A stretch of DNA of 64,000 nt from Pectobacterium atrosepticum (GCA_019056595.1 CP036163.1:310001-374000); one strand, 5' to 3'; counted from the first letter of the stretch, positions 18,779 through 28,087 are shown. Numbers and translations: made by a program. Notes: a model not told the origin generated them from the sequence alone.

Positions 18779-19116
18779 GTCATACTTCAAGTTGCTGGTG
18801 CGTTGGCTTCGCTTAAATACTCGGCCCATCGTGGGCCTCACCCTAAAGGGCCGCTGCTAGCAGCGTTCAAATCTGCTCCCGGCAGATTTGTCACCCCAGT
18901 CACTTACTTGAGTAAGCTCCTGGGGATTAATGAGCCTCATAAATGAGATTCACCCTTCGGGCCAGCGCTAGCGCTGTTCAAATCGGTATAAAACCGATTT
19001 GTCGCTCGGTTGCCGCGTTATTCGGCCTTATGGCCTCACCCCTTCAGGGTTAGCGCAAGCGCTGTTCAAAAACGGCTTGCCGTTTTTGTCCTGCAACTCG
19101 AATTATTTAGGGTACA
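18779..19116. repeat. ERIC element carrying three insertion modules
   Basis: Compared with the uninterrupted ERIC at 46110-46234, this copy keeps both ends and the core (agtcacttacttgagtaagc) but is split three times: at about 18810-18891, 18929-19002 and 19016-19089. Each insert contains four small hairpins and ends in GTTCAAA-hairpin-TTTGT. The element fills most of the 450-base gap between ansA and sppA. No gene is seen there. Confidence 0.88.
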
Positions 19117-19137
19117 TATGAACAGCCGATATAAATC

Positions 19138-20988
19138 TTACCGGACTTCTCCGCAGGTGAGACAAAATGCGTATCGGTTCTGCGGGTCGTTCAGGTTATT
19201 CATGATGGACGGCTGTGAACGCACAACTTCCGCCAACTGTGCGACCGGAGCTGGCAGCATAGACTGAACAGCAACGGGCAGCAGGGCGTAAACAGACGCG
19301 TTCACCTGATTCAACATTGTGTCGAGCAGACCCGGTTGTTCGGCATACCAGTTCAATTGATATTGTCCCAGTTTTGCCAGTTCAGCGGCCTTCTTCACGG
19401 CATCATCAAAATCACCGATCTGATCGACCAGACCATTTTCTTTCGCGTCGCTACCGACCCAGACGTGTCCTTGTGCGATCTCATTGATTTGCTCTGGCGT
19501 TTTCTTACGTGCCTGAGCCACGATATCGATGAAGTTCTTATAACCGCGTTCGATACTCAACTGCATCATCTGCGAGAATTCAGGTGGCAGCGATTTCGTG
19601 ATCGACAGATCGGCCAGCGGGGAGGTTGCAACGCCATCCGTGTGGACGCCAAGGCTTTCCAGCGAATCTTCGAACGTGGTAATCACGCCAAAAATACCGA
19701 TAGAGCCTGTTAACGTACTGGCGCTGGAGATGATTGCGTTCGCCGGCGTTGAGATCCAGTAGCCGCCTGATGCCGCCATGCCGCCCATGGATACCACGAT
19801 CGGTTTACCCGCCATACGGAGCGACATCAGTTCTGAGCGAATCAGTTCCGATGCCGTGACGCTACCGCCAGGGCTATTGACGCGCAGTACCAGCGCTTTG
19901 ACTTTAGGATCGAGGCGCGCGGCACGAATTTGTGCAGCTGTGGTATCACCACCGACCATTCCCGGCGTTTCCGGTCCGTCAATGATTGCACCATTGGCAA
20001 AGACAACCGCTATCTGGTTGTTATTTTGTACCGGCGGTTTGACGACATAGTCGTAGATGCTGATGGAATTAAAGTTGTTCTTCTGGTTATTCCAGCCGAA
20101 CGTTTTCACCAGCGATTGTTCGGTCACGGAACGTGATGCCACTTCATCGACCAGCTTGTTATCCAGCGCATAGCGTGCGGTGTCACCCTGAACGGCCTGC
20201 AAACCCGCAATAATGCTGGTTGCACCAGGGAAGAGCTGCTGAGGCGTAATCTGACGATTAGCGGAAACCGTATTTAAATACTGCTGCCACAGAGCGTTGA
20301 TCCAGCGGCCATCGGCATCGCGAGCAGCAGGTGACATGTCATCACGCAGATACGGCTCAACGGCTGATTTGTACGTTCCCACTCGGAAGATATTGGTGGT
20401 CACTTTCAGCTTGTCGAGCATGGATTTGAAGTAGAGGTTGTTGGTCGCAAAACCGTGCAGATCAACACTGCCTTGTGGCGTCAATGACACCGTATTGGCA
20501 AAACTGGCCAAATAGTATTGAGACTGGTTGTAGCTGTCACCAACGGCATAAATGGGTTTACCACTATCGCGAAATTCGCGCAGCGCCTTGCCAATATATT
20601 GCAGAGACGGCTGATCGGCACCGGTAAAATCGCTGAGGTCCAGTACCATTCCGGTAATATTGTCGTCGCCTTTTGCCTGACGAATGCTGTCGACGATATC
20701 AAACAGTGAGTTTTCCTGACGGCGGTTGCTCGATGCGCCAAAGAATTCACGCCCTAATTGACGCAGCTTATTATTGACGGTTGGTTGATCAACCACCACG
20801 CCCGTCAGATCGACCAGCAGAGCTCCCTTCGTGGCCGCTTCCGGCGTCGTTTTTACCTGTGAGTAGATCCCAACGCCAGCTAAAATCAGCGCGATAAGGA
20901 AAATATTGAGAATAAATTCTCTGATAAAATTAAGCAGACGCCATGTCCACTTAAAAAAGCCGCTAAAAATTCGCCACAATGTGCGCAT
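19138..20988 (-). CDS. sppA: Signal peptide peptidase A (protease IV)
   Basis: SppA digests cleaved signal peptides from the periplasmic face of the inner membrane. The 616-aa protein has one N-terminal membrane anchor near residues 24-43, two tandem S49 domains, and the Ser/Lys dyad expected at Lys207 (RVGTYKSAVEPYL) in the first domain and Ser407 (MAASGGYW) in the second. Length is close to E. coli SppA (618 aa). It is divergent from ydjA. Confidence 0.95.
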   Translation of the reverse strand: MRTLWRIFSGFFKWTWRLLNFIREFILNIFLIALILAGVGIYSQVKTTPEAATKGALLVDLTGVVVDQPTVNNKLRQLGREFFGASSNRRQENSLFDIVDSIRQAKGDDNITGMVLDLSDFTGADQPSLQYIGKALREFRDSGKPIYAVGDSYNQSQYYLASFANTVSLTPQGSVDLHGFATNNLYFKSMLDKLKVTTNIFRVGTYKSAVEPYLRDDMSPAARDADGRWINALWQQYLNTVSANRQITPQQLFPGATSIIAGLQAVQGDTARYALDNKLVDEVASRSVTEQSLVKTFGWNNQKNNFNSISIYDYVVKPPVQNNNQIAVVFANGAIIDGPETPGMVGGDTTAAQIRAARLDPKVKALVLRVNSPGGSVTASELIRSELMSLRMAGKPIVVSMGGMAASGGYWISTPANAIISSASTLTGSIGIFGVITTFEDSLESLGVHTDGVATSPLADLSITKSLPPEFSQMMQLSIERGYKNFIDIVAQARKKTPEQINEIAQGHVWVGSDAKENGLVDQIGDFDDAVKKAAELAKLGQYQLNWYAEQPGLLDTMLNQVNASVYALLPVAVQSMLPAPVAQLAEVVRSQPSIMNNLNDPQNRYAFCLTCGEVR

Positions 20989-21256
20989 GATATCTCCATG
21001 AACGGGTAAACAGCGTGTGCCCTACGTCCTTCAACTCGCCCTCTGGCAAGTGGTGAAGCACAAGGAGTGATAGTATCCTAATGAGCAGACAGTAAAAAGT
21101 CAGCATTAAATCACCGTGGCAGCGCACCCTTTCGGGGTTATCTTGTAACAAAACTTCTACTTGTGCTAACGTGGCGCGCAACGTTGTCGTACCGCTGTTT
21201 CTTCCTGAGAAATCGGTTGTACCGCAGAAATTATATTGCCAGACAGGAGATGTGCG

Positions 21257-21808
21257 ATGGATGCTCTTGAGTTGCTATTGAATCGTCGTTCGGCCTCGCG
21301 CCTGACCACGCCAGCACCGACGGGTGACGCATTGAATAACATTATCCACGCCGGTATGCGTGCGCCGGATCATGGTGCGATGCAGCCGTGGCGCTTTTTT
21401 ATGATCGAAAATAATGGTCTGGATCGTTTTAGTACATTACTGACTCGTGCTGCGCAGCACGAGGGGCTGGACGAAGCTGGCATCGATAAAGCACGTCAGG
21501 CTCCTTATCGTGCCCCGCTGATTATCACCGTTGTCGCGCATTGTGAAGATAGCCCGAAAGTCCCGCTCTGGGAGCAAATTGTCTCCGCCGGTTGTGCGGT
21601 TCAGGCGATGCAGATGGCGGCATTGGCACAAGGCTTTAATGGCATCTGGCGTAGCGGTGCCTGGACGCACAATACGCTGGTCCGTGAGGCGTTTAACTGT
21701 CGCGAACAGGATGAAATTGTCGGTTTCCTTTATCTGGGGACACCACAGCTGAAAGCATCGACCACGGTCACGCCGCTTGATACCGACGCGTTTGTTCACT
21801 ACTTCTGA
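21257..21808 (+). CDS. ydjA: YdjA, FMN-dependent nitroreductase-family protein
   Basis: YdjA is a small flavin-dependent oxidoreductase of the nitroreductase superfamily; its physiological substrate is unknown. The 183-aa product starts [16 protein letters not shown], typical of the family's FMN-phosphate contact region, and contains GAMQPWRF. I choose this ATG because AGGAGA lies six bases upstream; the seven extra upstream codons lack a site. In E. coli selD follows ydjA, but here topB follows directly. Confidence 0.92.
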   Translation: MDALELLLNRRSASRLTTPAPTGDALNNIIHAGMRAPDHGAMQPWRFFMIENNGLDRFSTLLTRAAQHEGLDEAGIDKARQAPYRAPLIITVVAHCEDSPKVPLWEQIVSAGCAVQAMQMAALAQGFNGIWRSGAWTHNTLVREAFNCREQDEIVGFLYLGTPQLKASTTVTPLDTDAFVHYF

Positions 21809-21856
21809 TCGTCGTCTTTTGAATAATATCGATTTCCCACTCGTTTTACAGCGTGC

Positions 21857-21879
21857 TTTCCCGCGAGTTACGCGGGAAA
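21857..21879 (+). terminator. Hairpin between ydjA and topB
   Basis: TTTCCCGCG and CGCGGGAAA form a perfect 9-bp stem with a 5-base loop. No T-run follows. It could reduce read-through or protect the ydjA 3' end. Confidence 0.4.
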
Positions 21880-21904
21880 TGCCCAGTCTGCTTGATGGTG
21901 AATA

Positions 21905-23830
21905 ATGCGACTTTTTATTGCCGAAAAGCCTAGCCTTGCGCGGGCGATTGCAGACGTGTTACCCAAACCGCATCGACGCGGCGATGGTTTTATTGCCTGT
22001 GGCCAGAATGATGTTGTGACGTGGTGCGTGGGGCACCTGCTGGAGCAGGCGCAACCGGATGTTTATGATGCGCGCTACGCACGGTGGTCTCTCGCCGACT
22101 TACCGATCATTCCTCAGAAATGGCTGTTGCAACCGCGCCCCTCGGTCAGCAAGCAGTTGAGCGCCATAAAAAAACTCCTGAATGATGCCAGCGAAGTGAT
22201 TCACGCGGGAGACCCCGATCGTGAAGGGCAACTGCTGGTTGATGAAGTACTGGACTATCTTTCCCTACCGGAAGAGAAGCGTCAGCAGGTACGTCGTTGT
22301 CTGATCAACGATCTCAATCCACAGGCGGTAGAGCGCGCCGTTTCTCGCTTGCGTGAGAACAGAGAGTTCATTCCCTTGTGCGTTTCGGCATTGGCGCGTT
22401 CCCGTGCTGATTGGCTCTACGGCATTAACATGACCCGTGTCTATACGATATTGGGGCGCAATGCCGGTTATGATGGCGTGCTGTCGGTTGGCCGCGTGCA
22501 AACGCCAGTGCTGGGGCTGGTGGTGCGGCGAGACGAAGAAATAGAAAACTTCGTTTCCAAAGATTACTTTGAAGTTAAAGCCCATATCGTGACCCCGGCC
22601 GATGAACGCTTTGTCGCTATCTGGCAGCCCAGCGAATCCTGCGAGCCTTATCAGGATGAAGAAGGGCGCCTACTGCACCGTTCTCTGGCGGATCACGTCG
22701 TTAAACGCATCGACGGTCAGCCCGCGTTCGTCACCAGCTATAATGATAAGCGGGAATCGGAAACCGCACCGCTACCTTATTCGCTCTCGACGCTTCAGAT
22801 TGAAGCTGCGAAGCGTTTCGGGCTCAGCGCACAGCAGGTACTGGACGTGTGTCAGAAGCTGTATGAAACCCATAAGCTGATTACGTACCCACGTTCTGAC
22901 AGTCGCTATCTGCCAGAAGAACATTTTACCGGACGTCATGCCGTCTTGAATGCGATAGCCGTACACCAACCTGACCTCTTGCCACAGCCGGTTATGGATA
23001 TCGATCGGCGCAACCGCTGCTGGGACGATGGTAAGGTTGACGCTCACCACGCGATTATTCCTACTGCTCGCAGTGCCAGTGCCTCGCTGACTGAGAATGA
23101 ACGCAAGGTGTATGGTTTAGTCGCGCGGCAGTACATCATGCAGTTCTGCCCGGACGCCGTGTTTCGCAAATGTGTTATTGAATTGGATATTGCGGGCGGT
23201 AAATTTATTGCCAAAGCACGATTCCTGGCCGAGGCCGGTTGGCGAACGTTGCTAGGCGGCAAAGAGCGAGACGAAGAAAACGAAGGCATGCCGTTGCCCG
23301 TGGTGGCAAAGGGTGATGAATTATTGTGTGAACGCGGTGAGGTGGTTGAGCGTCAAACTCAGCCGCCGCGACCTTTTACCGATGCGACGCTGTTATCGGC
23401 GATGACGGGTATCGCACGTTTTGTGCAGGATAAAGAGTTAAAGAAAATCCTGCGGGCGACCGATGGTTTAGGCACAGAGGCGACGCGTGCAGGTATCATC
23501 GAGCTCTTGTTTAAGCGGACATTTCTGTTTAAAAAAGCGCGCTATATTCACGCGAGTGAAGCGGGGCGAGCATTAATTCACTCGCTGCCTGCTAGCGCGG
23601 CGCATCCTGATATGACCGCACATTGGGAAGCCACGTTGACGCAGATCAGCGAGAAGAAATGCCGCTATCAGGATTTTATGCAACCGCTGACGAACTCCTT
23701 ACAGGAGCTGATTCAACAAGCGAAACAAAACGGTGCAGTGAGAGCATTCAAAGGGCTTTCTGCACCGCCGTCGGGTGCCTCAAAGCGGCGTAAGCCTCAG
23801 ACTAAAAAAGCGAAGGAACAGGATCAATGA
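21905..23830 (+). CDS. topB: DNA topoisomerase III
   Basis: TopB is a type IA topoisomerase that decatenates replication intermediates. The 641-aa protein has the TOPRIM elements [16 protein letters not shown] at residues 5-20 and DPDREG at 103-108, and the active-site tyrosine in [13 protein letters not shown] near residue 328. The C-terminus is lysine- and arginine-rich ([16 protein letters not shown]), in keeping with DNA binding. Its last codons overlap the start of ynjH by four bases. Confidence 0.96.
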   Translation: MRLFIAEKPSLARAIADVLPKPHRRGDGFIACGQNDVVTWCVGHLLEQAQPDVYDARYARWSLADLPIIPQKWLLQPRPSVSKQLSAIKKLLNDASEVIHAGDPDREGQLLVDEVLDYLSLPEEKRQQVRRCLINDLNPQAVERAVSRLRENREFIPLCVSALARSRADWLYGINMTRVYTILGRNAGYDGVLSVGRVQTPVLGLVVRRDEEIENFVSKDYFEVKAHIVTPADERFVAIWQPSESCEPYQDEEGRLLHRSLADHVVKRIDGQPAFVTSYNDKRESETAPLPYSLSTLQIEAAKRFGLSAQQVLDVCQKLYETHKLITYPRSDSRYLPEEHFTGRHAVLNAIAVHQPDLLPQPVMDIDRRNRCWDDGKVDAHHAIIPTARSASASLTENERKVYGLVARQYIMQFCPDAVFRKCVIELDIAGGKFIAKARFLAEAGWRTLLGGKERDEENEGMPLPVVAKGDELLCERGEVVERQTQPPRPFTDATLLSAMTGIARFVQDKELKKILRATDGLGTEATRAGIIELLFKRTFLFKKARYIHASEAGRALIHSLPASAAHPDMTAHWEATLTQISEKKCRYQDFMQPLTNSLQELIQQAKQNGAVRAFKGLSAPPSGASKRRKPQTKKAKEQDQ

Positions 23831-24117
23831 AATCGTTAGTGTCGTTGTGTTTCTCCAGTGTGATGCTGGTGCTGCCCACGCTGGCGCAGGCTAATCGCGG
23901 CGGAACGGATATTGTCGTTCCCGTTCCACCGGAAGTATGGGGAGCAGGGACGACGGTACGCGAGCAAAGCAATAACTGCCTGCGCTGCTGCGTGTATGAA
24001 AACCGTAATTATTCTGAAGGCGCGGTGGTAAAGGTTGACGGGGTGATTCTCCAATGCGTGCGGGACAAGCAAACGCTGGGAACGAACAACCTGATATGGC
24101 AATTGATTAAGCAGTAA
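23827..24117 (+). CDS. ynjH: YnjH-like exported protein (DUF1496)
   Basis: This 96-aa protein has an N-terminal signal peptide of about 22 residues ending TLAQA-N. The mature part has a cysteine cluster ([18 protein letters not shown]) and a later cysteine in GVILQCVRD, as in DUF1496/YnjH proteins, which are probably periplasmic and disulfide-bonded; their function is unknown. The start ATGA overlaps the topB stop, so translation is coupled to topB, an odd pairing of an exported protein with a topoisomerase. A terminator follows. Confidence 0.82.
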   Translation: MKSLVSLCFSSVMLVLPTLAQANRGGTDIVVPVPPEVWGAGTTVREQSNNCLRCCVYENRNYSEGAVVKVDGVILQCVRDKQTLGTNNLIWQLIKQ

Positions 24118-24164
24118 CCGTAAATTAAGAAAATATTATATTCGGCACGACTGTTGATGTTAAT

Positions 24165-24204
24165 CACCGCTGTAGCTTTGATGCCCAGCGGTGGTGTCAT
24201 TTTT
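24165..24204 (+). terminator. Terminator after topB-ynjH
   Basis: CACCGCTG and CAGCGGTG form an 8-bp stem, followed by TGTCATTTTT. It lies between convergent ynjH and xthA. Confidence 0.65.
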
Positions 24205-24218
24205 ACCACCCACTCTTT

Positions 24219-25025
24219 TTAAAGCGTAAATTCCGCCCAGATCGGCGCATGGTCGGAAGGTTTTTCCATTCCACGAATATCGTAATCAATCCCGGTGGCG
24301 ACACAGCGTTCGGCCAGGAAGGTACTGGCGAGAATGAGATCGATGCGCAAACCGCGGTTGTCATCAAATCCAGAAGAGCGATAGTCGAACCACGAGAAAC
24401 GATCGTTACTTTCTGGATTGGCTGCACGGAAGGTGTCGATGAGCCCCCAACCTTGCAAACGCGCCATCCACTCACGCTCTTCCGGTAGGAAAGAACATTT
24501 ACCGGTGCGTAGCCAGCGCTTGCGGCTTTCTTCGCCGATACCGATATCCAAGTCGGTAGCGCTGATATTGACATCACCCATCACAATCAGCGGCTGTGTC
24601 GCGCTGTGGTGCTGTTCCAGATAGGTTTGTAGATCCTGATAGAAGCGCGTCTTGGCGGGGAATTTCACCGGATGGTCGCGGCTTTCTCCTTGCGGAAAAT
24701 ACCCGTTTACTACTGTAAGCGTACCGTGCTCGGTGGCGAAGTCCGCCATGATGATCCGACGTTGCGCATCCTCTTCATCTGTTGGGAAACCGCGACGGAC
24801 TGCAAGGGGTTTCTCTTTACATAGCAGCGCGACGCCGTAGTGACCCTTCTGTCCGTGATAATAAACGTGGTAGCCGTACTGGCTGACATCCTCTAACGGA
24901 AACATGTCATCGTGGACTTTCGTTTCCTGCAACCCAATTACATCCGGCTGGTGTTGTTCGATAATGGCGGCCAACTGATGAGGGCGCGCCCGCAGGCCAT
25001 TGATATTAAAAGATACAACTTTCAT
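24219..25025 (-). CDS. xthA: Exonuclease III
   Basis: XthA is the major AP endonuclease and 3'-5' exonuclease of base-excision repair. The 268-aa product begins [14 protein letters not shown] and shows catalytic Glu34 ([10 protein letters not shown]), the [13 protein letters not shown] block with the Asp/Asn pair, and the C-terminal [10 protein letters not shown] histidine. I start at MKVVSF, the usual family N-terminus and length; the four upstream codons are probably not used. Confidence 0.97.
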   Translation of the reverse strand: MKVVSFNINGLRARPHQLAAIIEQHQPDVIGLQETKVHDDMFPLEDVSQYGYHVYYHGQKGHYGVALLCKEKPLAVRRGFPTDEEDAQRRIIMADFATEHGTLTVVNGYFPQGESRDHPVKFPAKTRFYQDLQTYLEQHHSATQPLIVMGDVNISATDLDIGIGEESRKRWLRTGKCSFLPEEREWMARLQGWGLIDTFRAANPESNDRFSWFDYRSSGFDDNRGLRIDLILASTFLAERCVATGIDYDIRGMEKPSDHAPIWAEFTL

Positions 25026-25229
25026 GTTCGCTGCCATTCGCTAAAAAATGTGACCAGATGGTAGCAGAAAATGGCGCGTGGCGTCACGGCGAGGCTGCGC
25101 TTTCGGATTGAGTTGATAGGCTTATTGCTATGGCTTTAGTGACGGGTGAGGCAGATGAAAATCGTTGAAAATAAGATTCACTTATATTCAGTTGAACACG
25201 AGGCTTATCGACCGTTATACTCCGCACCT

Positions 25230-25448
25230 CGCAGGAGAGAGGGCGTGTACTTCAGCATACTTCAAGCTACATGTACGTTGGCATAAAGTATAACGCTCCG
25301 CCGAAGGCGCAAACTCCCATAATCGCTCAGGCTACCCTAACTGCGAATTCCATTGAAGCCAACTGGAGAGAGGTTGCGATGCAACCCACCGAAGGGGCAA
25401 GCAGCTCTGCTGCGTAAACTCTCAGGTAAAGCGGACAGAGGGAGTGGC
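25230..25448 (+). ncRNA. Tandem glycine riboswitch
   Basis: Two gcvT-type aptamers lie in series. Aptamer 1 (about 25230-25345) has a P1 stem CGCAG/CTGCG, then GGAGAGAGG, the core CGCCGAAGGCGCAAACTCCC and the CTCAGG segment. Aptamer 2 (about 25358-25448) has GGAGAGAGG, ACCGAAGGGGCAA, AAACTCTCAGG and ACAGAGGG, closed by GCCAACT/AGTGGC. The GTG of the next gene follows 22 bases later, and CACA/TGTG pairing could cover its ribosome-binding site. No terminator is visible, so control may be translational (inference). Confidence 0.9.
25256..25281 (+). repeat. ERIC-end fragment in aptamer-1 loop
   Basis: These 26 bases, starting catacttcaag and ending tacgttgg, match the left end of the ERIC elements in this window at nearly every position. 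They fall in the loop closed by GCGTGTACTT (25243-25252) and AAGTATAACGC of the first glycine aptamer. Confidence 0.7.
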
Positions 25449-25469
25449 ACATTTCACAGGATAACTTGT

Positions 25470-26096
25470 GTGCTGACTTACATCTATCTGATCGCAATTA
25501 CAGCCGAAGGGATGTCCGGGGCGCTAGCCGCCGGGCGTCGTAATATGGATATTTTTGGCGTAGGCATGATTGCCTTTATCACCGCGCTTGGCGGTGGTAC
25601 CGTTCGCGATATTCTTCTCGGTAATTACCCCATCGGCTGGACGCAGCATCCCGGCTATACCTACCTCACCATTGGTGCAGGTCTTTTCACGATTATCATT
25701 GCGCGTTTTATGCACCATTTGCATCGTCTCTTTCTGGTACTGGATGCGATGGGGCTAATTGCTTTTACCATTATTGGGTGCAATGTGGCGCTGAAGCTGA
25801 ATTATTCGATGACAGTAGTTGTCATGGCGGGGATTGTGACCGGGATTTTCGGTGGCATATTACGTGATATTTTCTGTAACCGTACGCCAATGGTGTTGAA
25901 GAAAGAGCTGTATGCCAGCGTCTCGCTTCTCGTCGCACTTTTATATCTGGGTCTGAAATCGCTTAATATCAATCACGATATTAACCTGCTGGCGTCATTC
26001 ACTATCGGTCTGGCTGTGCGATTGGCAGCAATTCGCTGGTCATGGCAGCTTCCCGTGTTCTCTTATGTTCCTGGACGCTGGAAAGGGAAGGCGTAA
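25470..26096 (+). CDS. UPF0126/TRIC-family inner-membrane protein, probable glycine transporter
   Basis: This 208-aa protein of about seven membrane helices is a YicG/YadS homologue: two repeated glycine-rich motifs, ITALGGGTVRD and GIFGGILRDIFC, are the UPF0126 signature. Pfam names this family a glycine transporter because glycine riboswitches often precede it; the tandem riboswitch here agrees. Structural work relates the family to trimeric cation channels, so the transport role is not proven. I start at GTG, eight bases after AGGA; the upstream in-frame ATG lies inside riboswitch aptamer 2 and is not a plausible start. Confidence 0.85.
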   Translation: MLTYIYLIAITAEGMSGALAAGRRNMDIFGVGMIAFITALGGGTVRDILLGNYPIGWTQHPGYTYLTIGAGLFTIIIARFMHHLHRLFLVLDAMGLIAFTIIGCNVALKLNYSMTVVVMAGIVTGIFGGILRDIFCNRTPMVLKKELYASVSLLVALLYLGLKSLNINHDINLLASFTIGLAVRLAAIRWSWQLPVFSYVPGRWKGKA

Positions 26097-26143
26097 GGGT
26101 AACTTTTCCCCATCCATAATATTGTGCTGATTAGTGGTGCAAG

Positions 26144-26160
26144 TGGTGGTGGGGGAAGGA
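26144..26160 (-). repeat. Repeat of the tRNA-Tyr 3' end
   Basis: Seventeen bases are identical to the 3'-terminal part of the tRNA-Tyr gene (26317-26333), 173 bases further along its transcript. The arrangement recalls the rtT repeats of the E. coli tyrT operon, which each contain the last 19 bases of the tRNA. Confidence 0.75.
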
Positions 26161-26229
26161 TAATTCGGCGCTTCGCACCTCACGCTGCGGGTCAACGCTA
26201 AGCGTTGCTCAAAACCGTACCGGTTTTGT
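26161..26229. repeat. Stand-alone insertion module, fifth copy
   Basis: This stretch has the same order of hairpins as the modules inside the ERIC elements, ending with AACGCT-AA-(A)GCGTT then GCTCAAAACCG-TAC-CGGTTTTGT. It lies within the spacer between the tRNA and its partial repeat and is not flanked by ERIC sequence. Confidence 0.6.
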
Positions 26230-26316
26230 CGAACCTTGGTCGAAGGTTCTCACCTTCCCCTGATGGGAATTTGATGCTTTGGTGTTGGGATGTAGTTCAG
26301 AAGTGTTGCTTTGAAA

Positions 26317-26401
<85 letters not shown>

Positions 26402-26442
26402 ACTGGCCTTGCTGCAAGAAGCTTTCACTTCAAGCGGGGCGC

Positions 26443-26470
26443 ATCATATCAAATGACACGCCCCTGTAAA
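26443..26470 (-). promoter_or_regulatory. Promoter of tRNA-Tyr
   Basis: TTTACA and TATGAT are separated by 16 bases and followed by a GC-rich discriminator (GCGCCCCGC), as in the stringently controlled E. coli tyrT promoter, which it closely resembles. Confidence 0.9.
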
Positions 26471-26555
26471 GCGGTATATATCAAAAATAAATGTGCCTGC
26501 CGTTTTTTTATTCCGTTCGGCGCATCCTTATACAAAAAGATGTCCGATCAACCAA

Positions 26556-27404
26556 TTACAGAATAATGGTACGGTTCCCGTAGACAAAAACACGCTGTGC
26601 CAGCACGCGATACAGCGCCCGGCTTAGGACATTTTTCTCAACGTCGCGGCCTGCACGCATCATGTCGTCACCCGAGTACGTATGGTCGACGTGAATGACG
26701 TCCTGCATGATGATTGGGCCTTCATCCAGATTATCGTTGACGTAGTGGGCTGTCGCGCCAATGATTTTCACTCCACGCTCATATGCCTGATGGTACGGGC
26801 GGGCACCGATAAAGGCGGGTAAGAATGAATGGTGGATGTTGATCACTTGGTTTGGATAGTGCTGAACAAACGCCGGAGTCAGAACTCGCATGTATTTCGC
26901 CAGCACGACGTAATCAGGTTTGTATTGATCGATCTGCGCGATCATCTGTTGATCGTGCTCTTCGCGAGTCAGCCCTTCATGGCTAACCAAATGGAAAGGA
27001 ATATCAAACCGCTCGACCAGCGTCTGTAACGTATCGTGGTTGCCGATGACGGCAGAGATTTCGACATCCAGACCGCCATACGCGCTCTTCATCAACAGAT
27101 CGCCCAGGCAGTGAGCTTCTTTCGTTACCAGAACGACGATGCGACGACGGCCTGCTGCGGTTAATTCGCGAGACGATCCTTCTGGAAGTGCGCTATCTAG
27201 ATCGGCTAACAGCGTGGTGTCGTTGAAAATCCCTTCCAACTCGGTCCGCATGAAAAAGCGTCCAGTGCGATGATCGACAAACTCATTGTTTTGCACGATG
27301 TTCAGTTCGTGCTTATAACAAATATTCGTAATTTTCGCGATGAGCCCTTTTGCGTCGGGGCAAATGGTTCGTAATACTTTTCTTTGTATATTTTGGGATT
27401 GCAT
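26556..27404 (-). CDS. purU: Formyltetrahydrofolate deformylase
   Basis: PurU hydrolyses 10-formyl-tetrahydrofolate to formate and tetrahydrofolate, balancing one-carbon pools and supplying formate for PurT. The 282-aa protein has an N-terminal ACT domain (about residues 9-85) and a C-terminal formyltransferase-like domain with NIHHSFLPAF and the HYVNDNLDEGPII block carrying the catalytic aspartate. Length matches E. coli. It lies downstream of tRNA-Tyr's promoter region and next to ychJ, the standard order. Confidence 0.95.
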   Translation of the reverse strand: MQSQNIQRKVLRTICPDAKGLIAKITNICYKHELNIVQNNEFVDHRTGRFFMRTELEGIFNDTTLLADLDSALPEGSSRELTAAGRRRIVVLVTKEAHCLGDLLMKSAYGGLDVEISAVIGNHDTLQTLVERFDIPFHLVSHEGLTREEHDQQMIAQIDQYKPDYVVLAKYMRVLTPAFVQHYPNQVINIHHSFLPAFIGARPYHQAYERGVKIIGATAHYVNDNLDEGPIIMQDVIHVDHTYSGDDMMRAGRDVEKNVLSRALYRVLAQRVFVYGNRTIIL

Positions 27405-27487
27405 GAGCGTGTAGATCCTGTCGAAAAACTAGAATAACGATCTTATGGTAACGCAGCGGTAAGGCCGCGTGGGCGACTGCCTGTGTT

Positions 27488-27955
27488 CTATTGTCCGCAA
27501 CACTTTTTGTATTTTTTGCCGGAACCACACGGGCAAGGTTCATTTCTGCCTGTCTGCAAATGAACGCCGTCTATATAGTACCAGCGATTATGCTGGCGAA
27601 GGAAGCGTGAGCGCTCTCGCATCACTTCTGTGCGCTGGCTGTCGATTTCCGATATATAACGCGCGGCAAATTCCACATAACCTTCATCGGGCATTTTCCC
27701 GGGAGATGTTGCCAGTATAGTGAGGCCAAGCCACTGTGAATTCTGGCAGCTTTCAGTGAGAGACTCGCGCCATTTCTCGGGGTGAAGGTCGGGATGCCAG
27801 GTAGCGATAAGGTAATCGACATCGTGCTTGACGTAGGCGGTATAGCGCGACCTCATTAATATGGCAGGTTCGGCCGCTGTGGCGGCGTGCGTGAGGTAGG
27901 GTTGACAGCATGCGTTATACTGCAACCCACTGCAACAGGGGCAAGATTCAGACAC
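27488..27955 (-). CDS. ychJ: YchJ, SEC-C-motif protein
   Basis: The 155-aa cytoplasmic protein has an N-terminal cysteine cluster ([14 protein letters not shown]) and a C-terminal SEC-C zinc motif ([16 protein letters not shown]), with an NTF2-like middle. The SEC-C module is shared with the SecA tail, where it binds zinc. The biological role of YchJ is not established. It is transcribed towards purU with an 83-base gap and diverges from rssA. Confidence 0.92.
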   Translation of the reverse strand: MSESCPCCSGLQYNACCQPYLTHAATAAEPAILMRSRYTAYVKHDVDYLIATWHPDLHPEKWRESLTESCQNSQWLGLTILATSPGKMPDEGYVEFAARYISEIDSQRTEVMRERSRFLRQHNRWYYIDGVHLQTGRNEPCPCGSGKKYKKCCGQ

Positions 27956-28087
27956 GATGTCTCCTGAAGAAAATTTAAGATAAAAATTGATAGATAATAA
28001 ACAGATCCCTATGCAGGATGCCGATATGTTACCTAAGAAACTCTACGTGTAGCAATGTGCGCTAAAATGAAGACAGGTGGATCAATC

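Noticed and set aside
18533-18841. Minus-strand frame reading through the ERIC end upstream of ansA
   Set aside because: Other frames through ERIC DNA give similar chance products; sequence is explained by ansA and the repeat.
18779-19116. CRISPR-like reading of the repeated hairpins
   Set aside because: The units differ in sequence, are 70-80 bases long and sit inside an ERIC; there are no uniform repeats with unique spacers and no cas genes.
25353-25469. Upstream start of the UPF0126-family gene
   Set aside because: These codons are the second glycine aptamer; the GTG at 25470 gives the family length.
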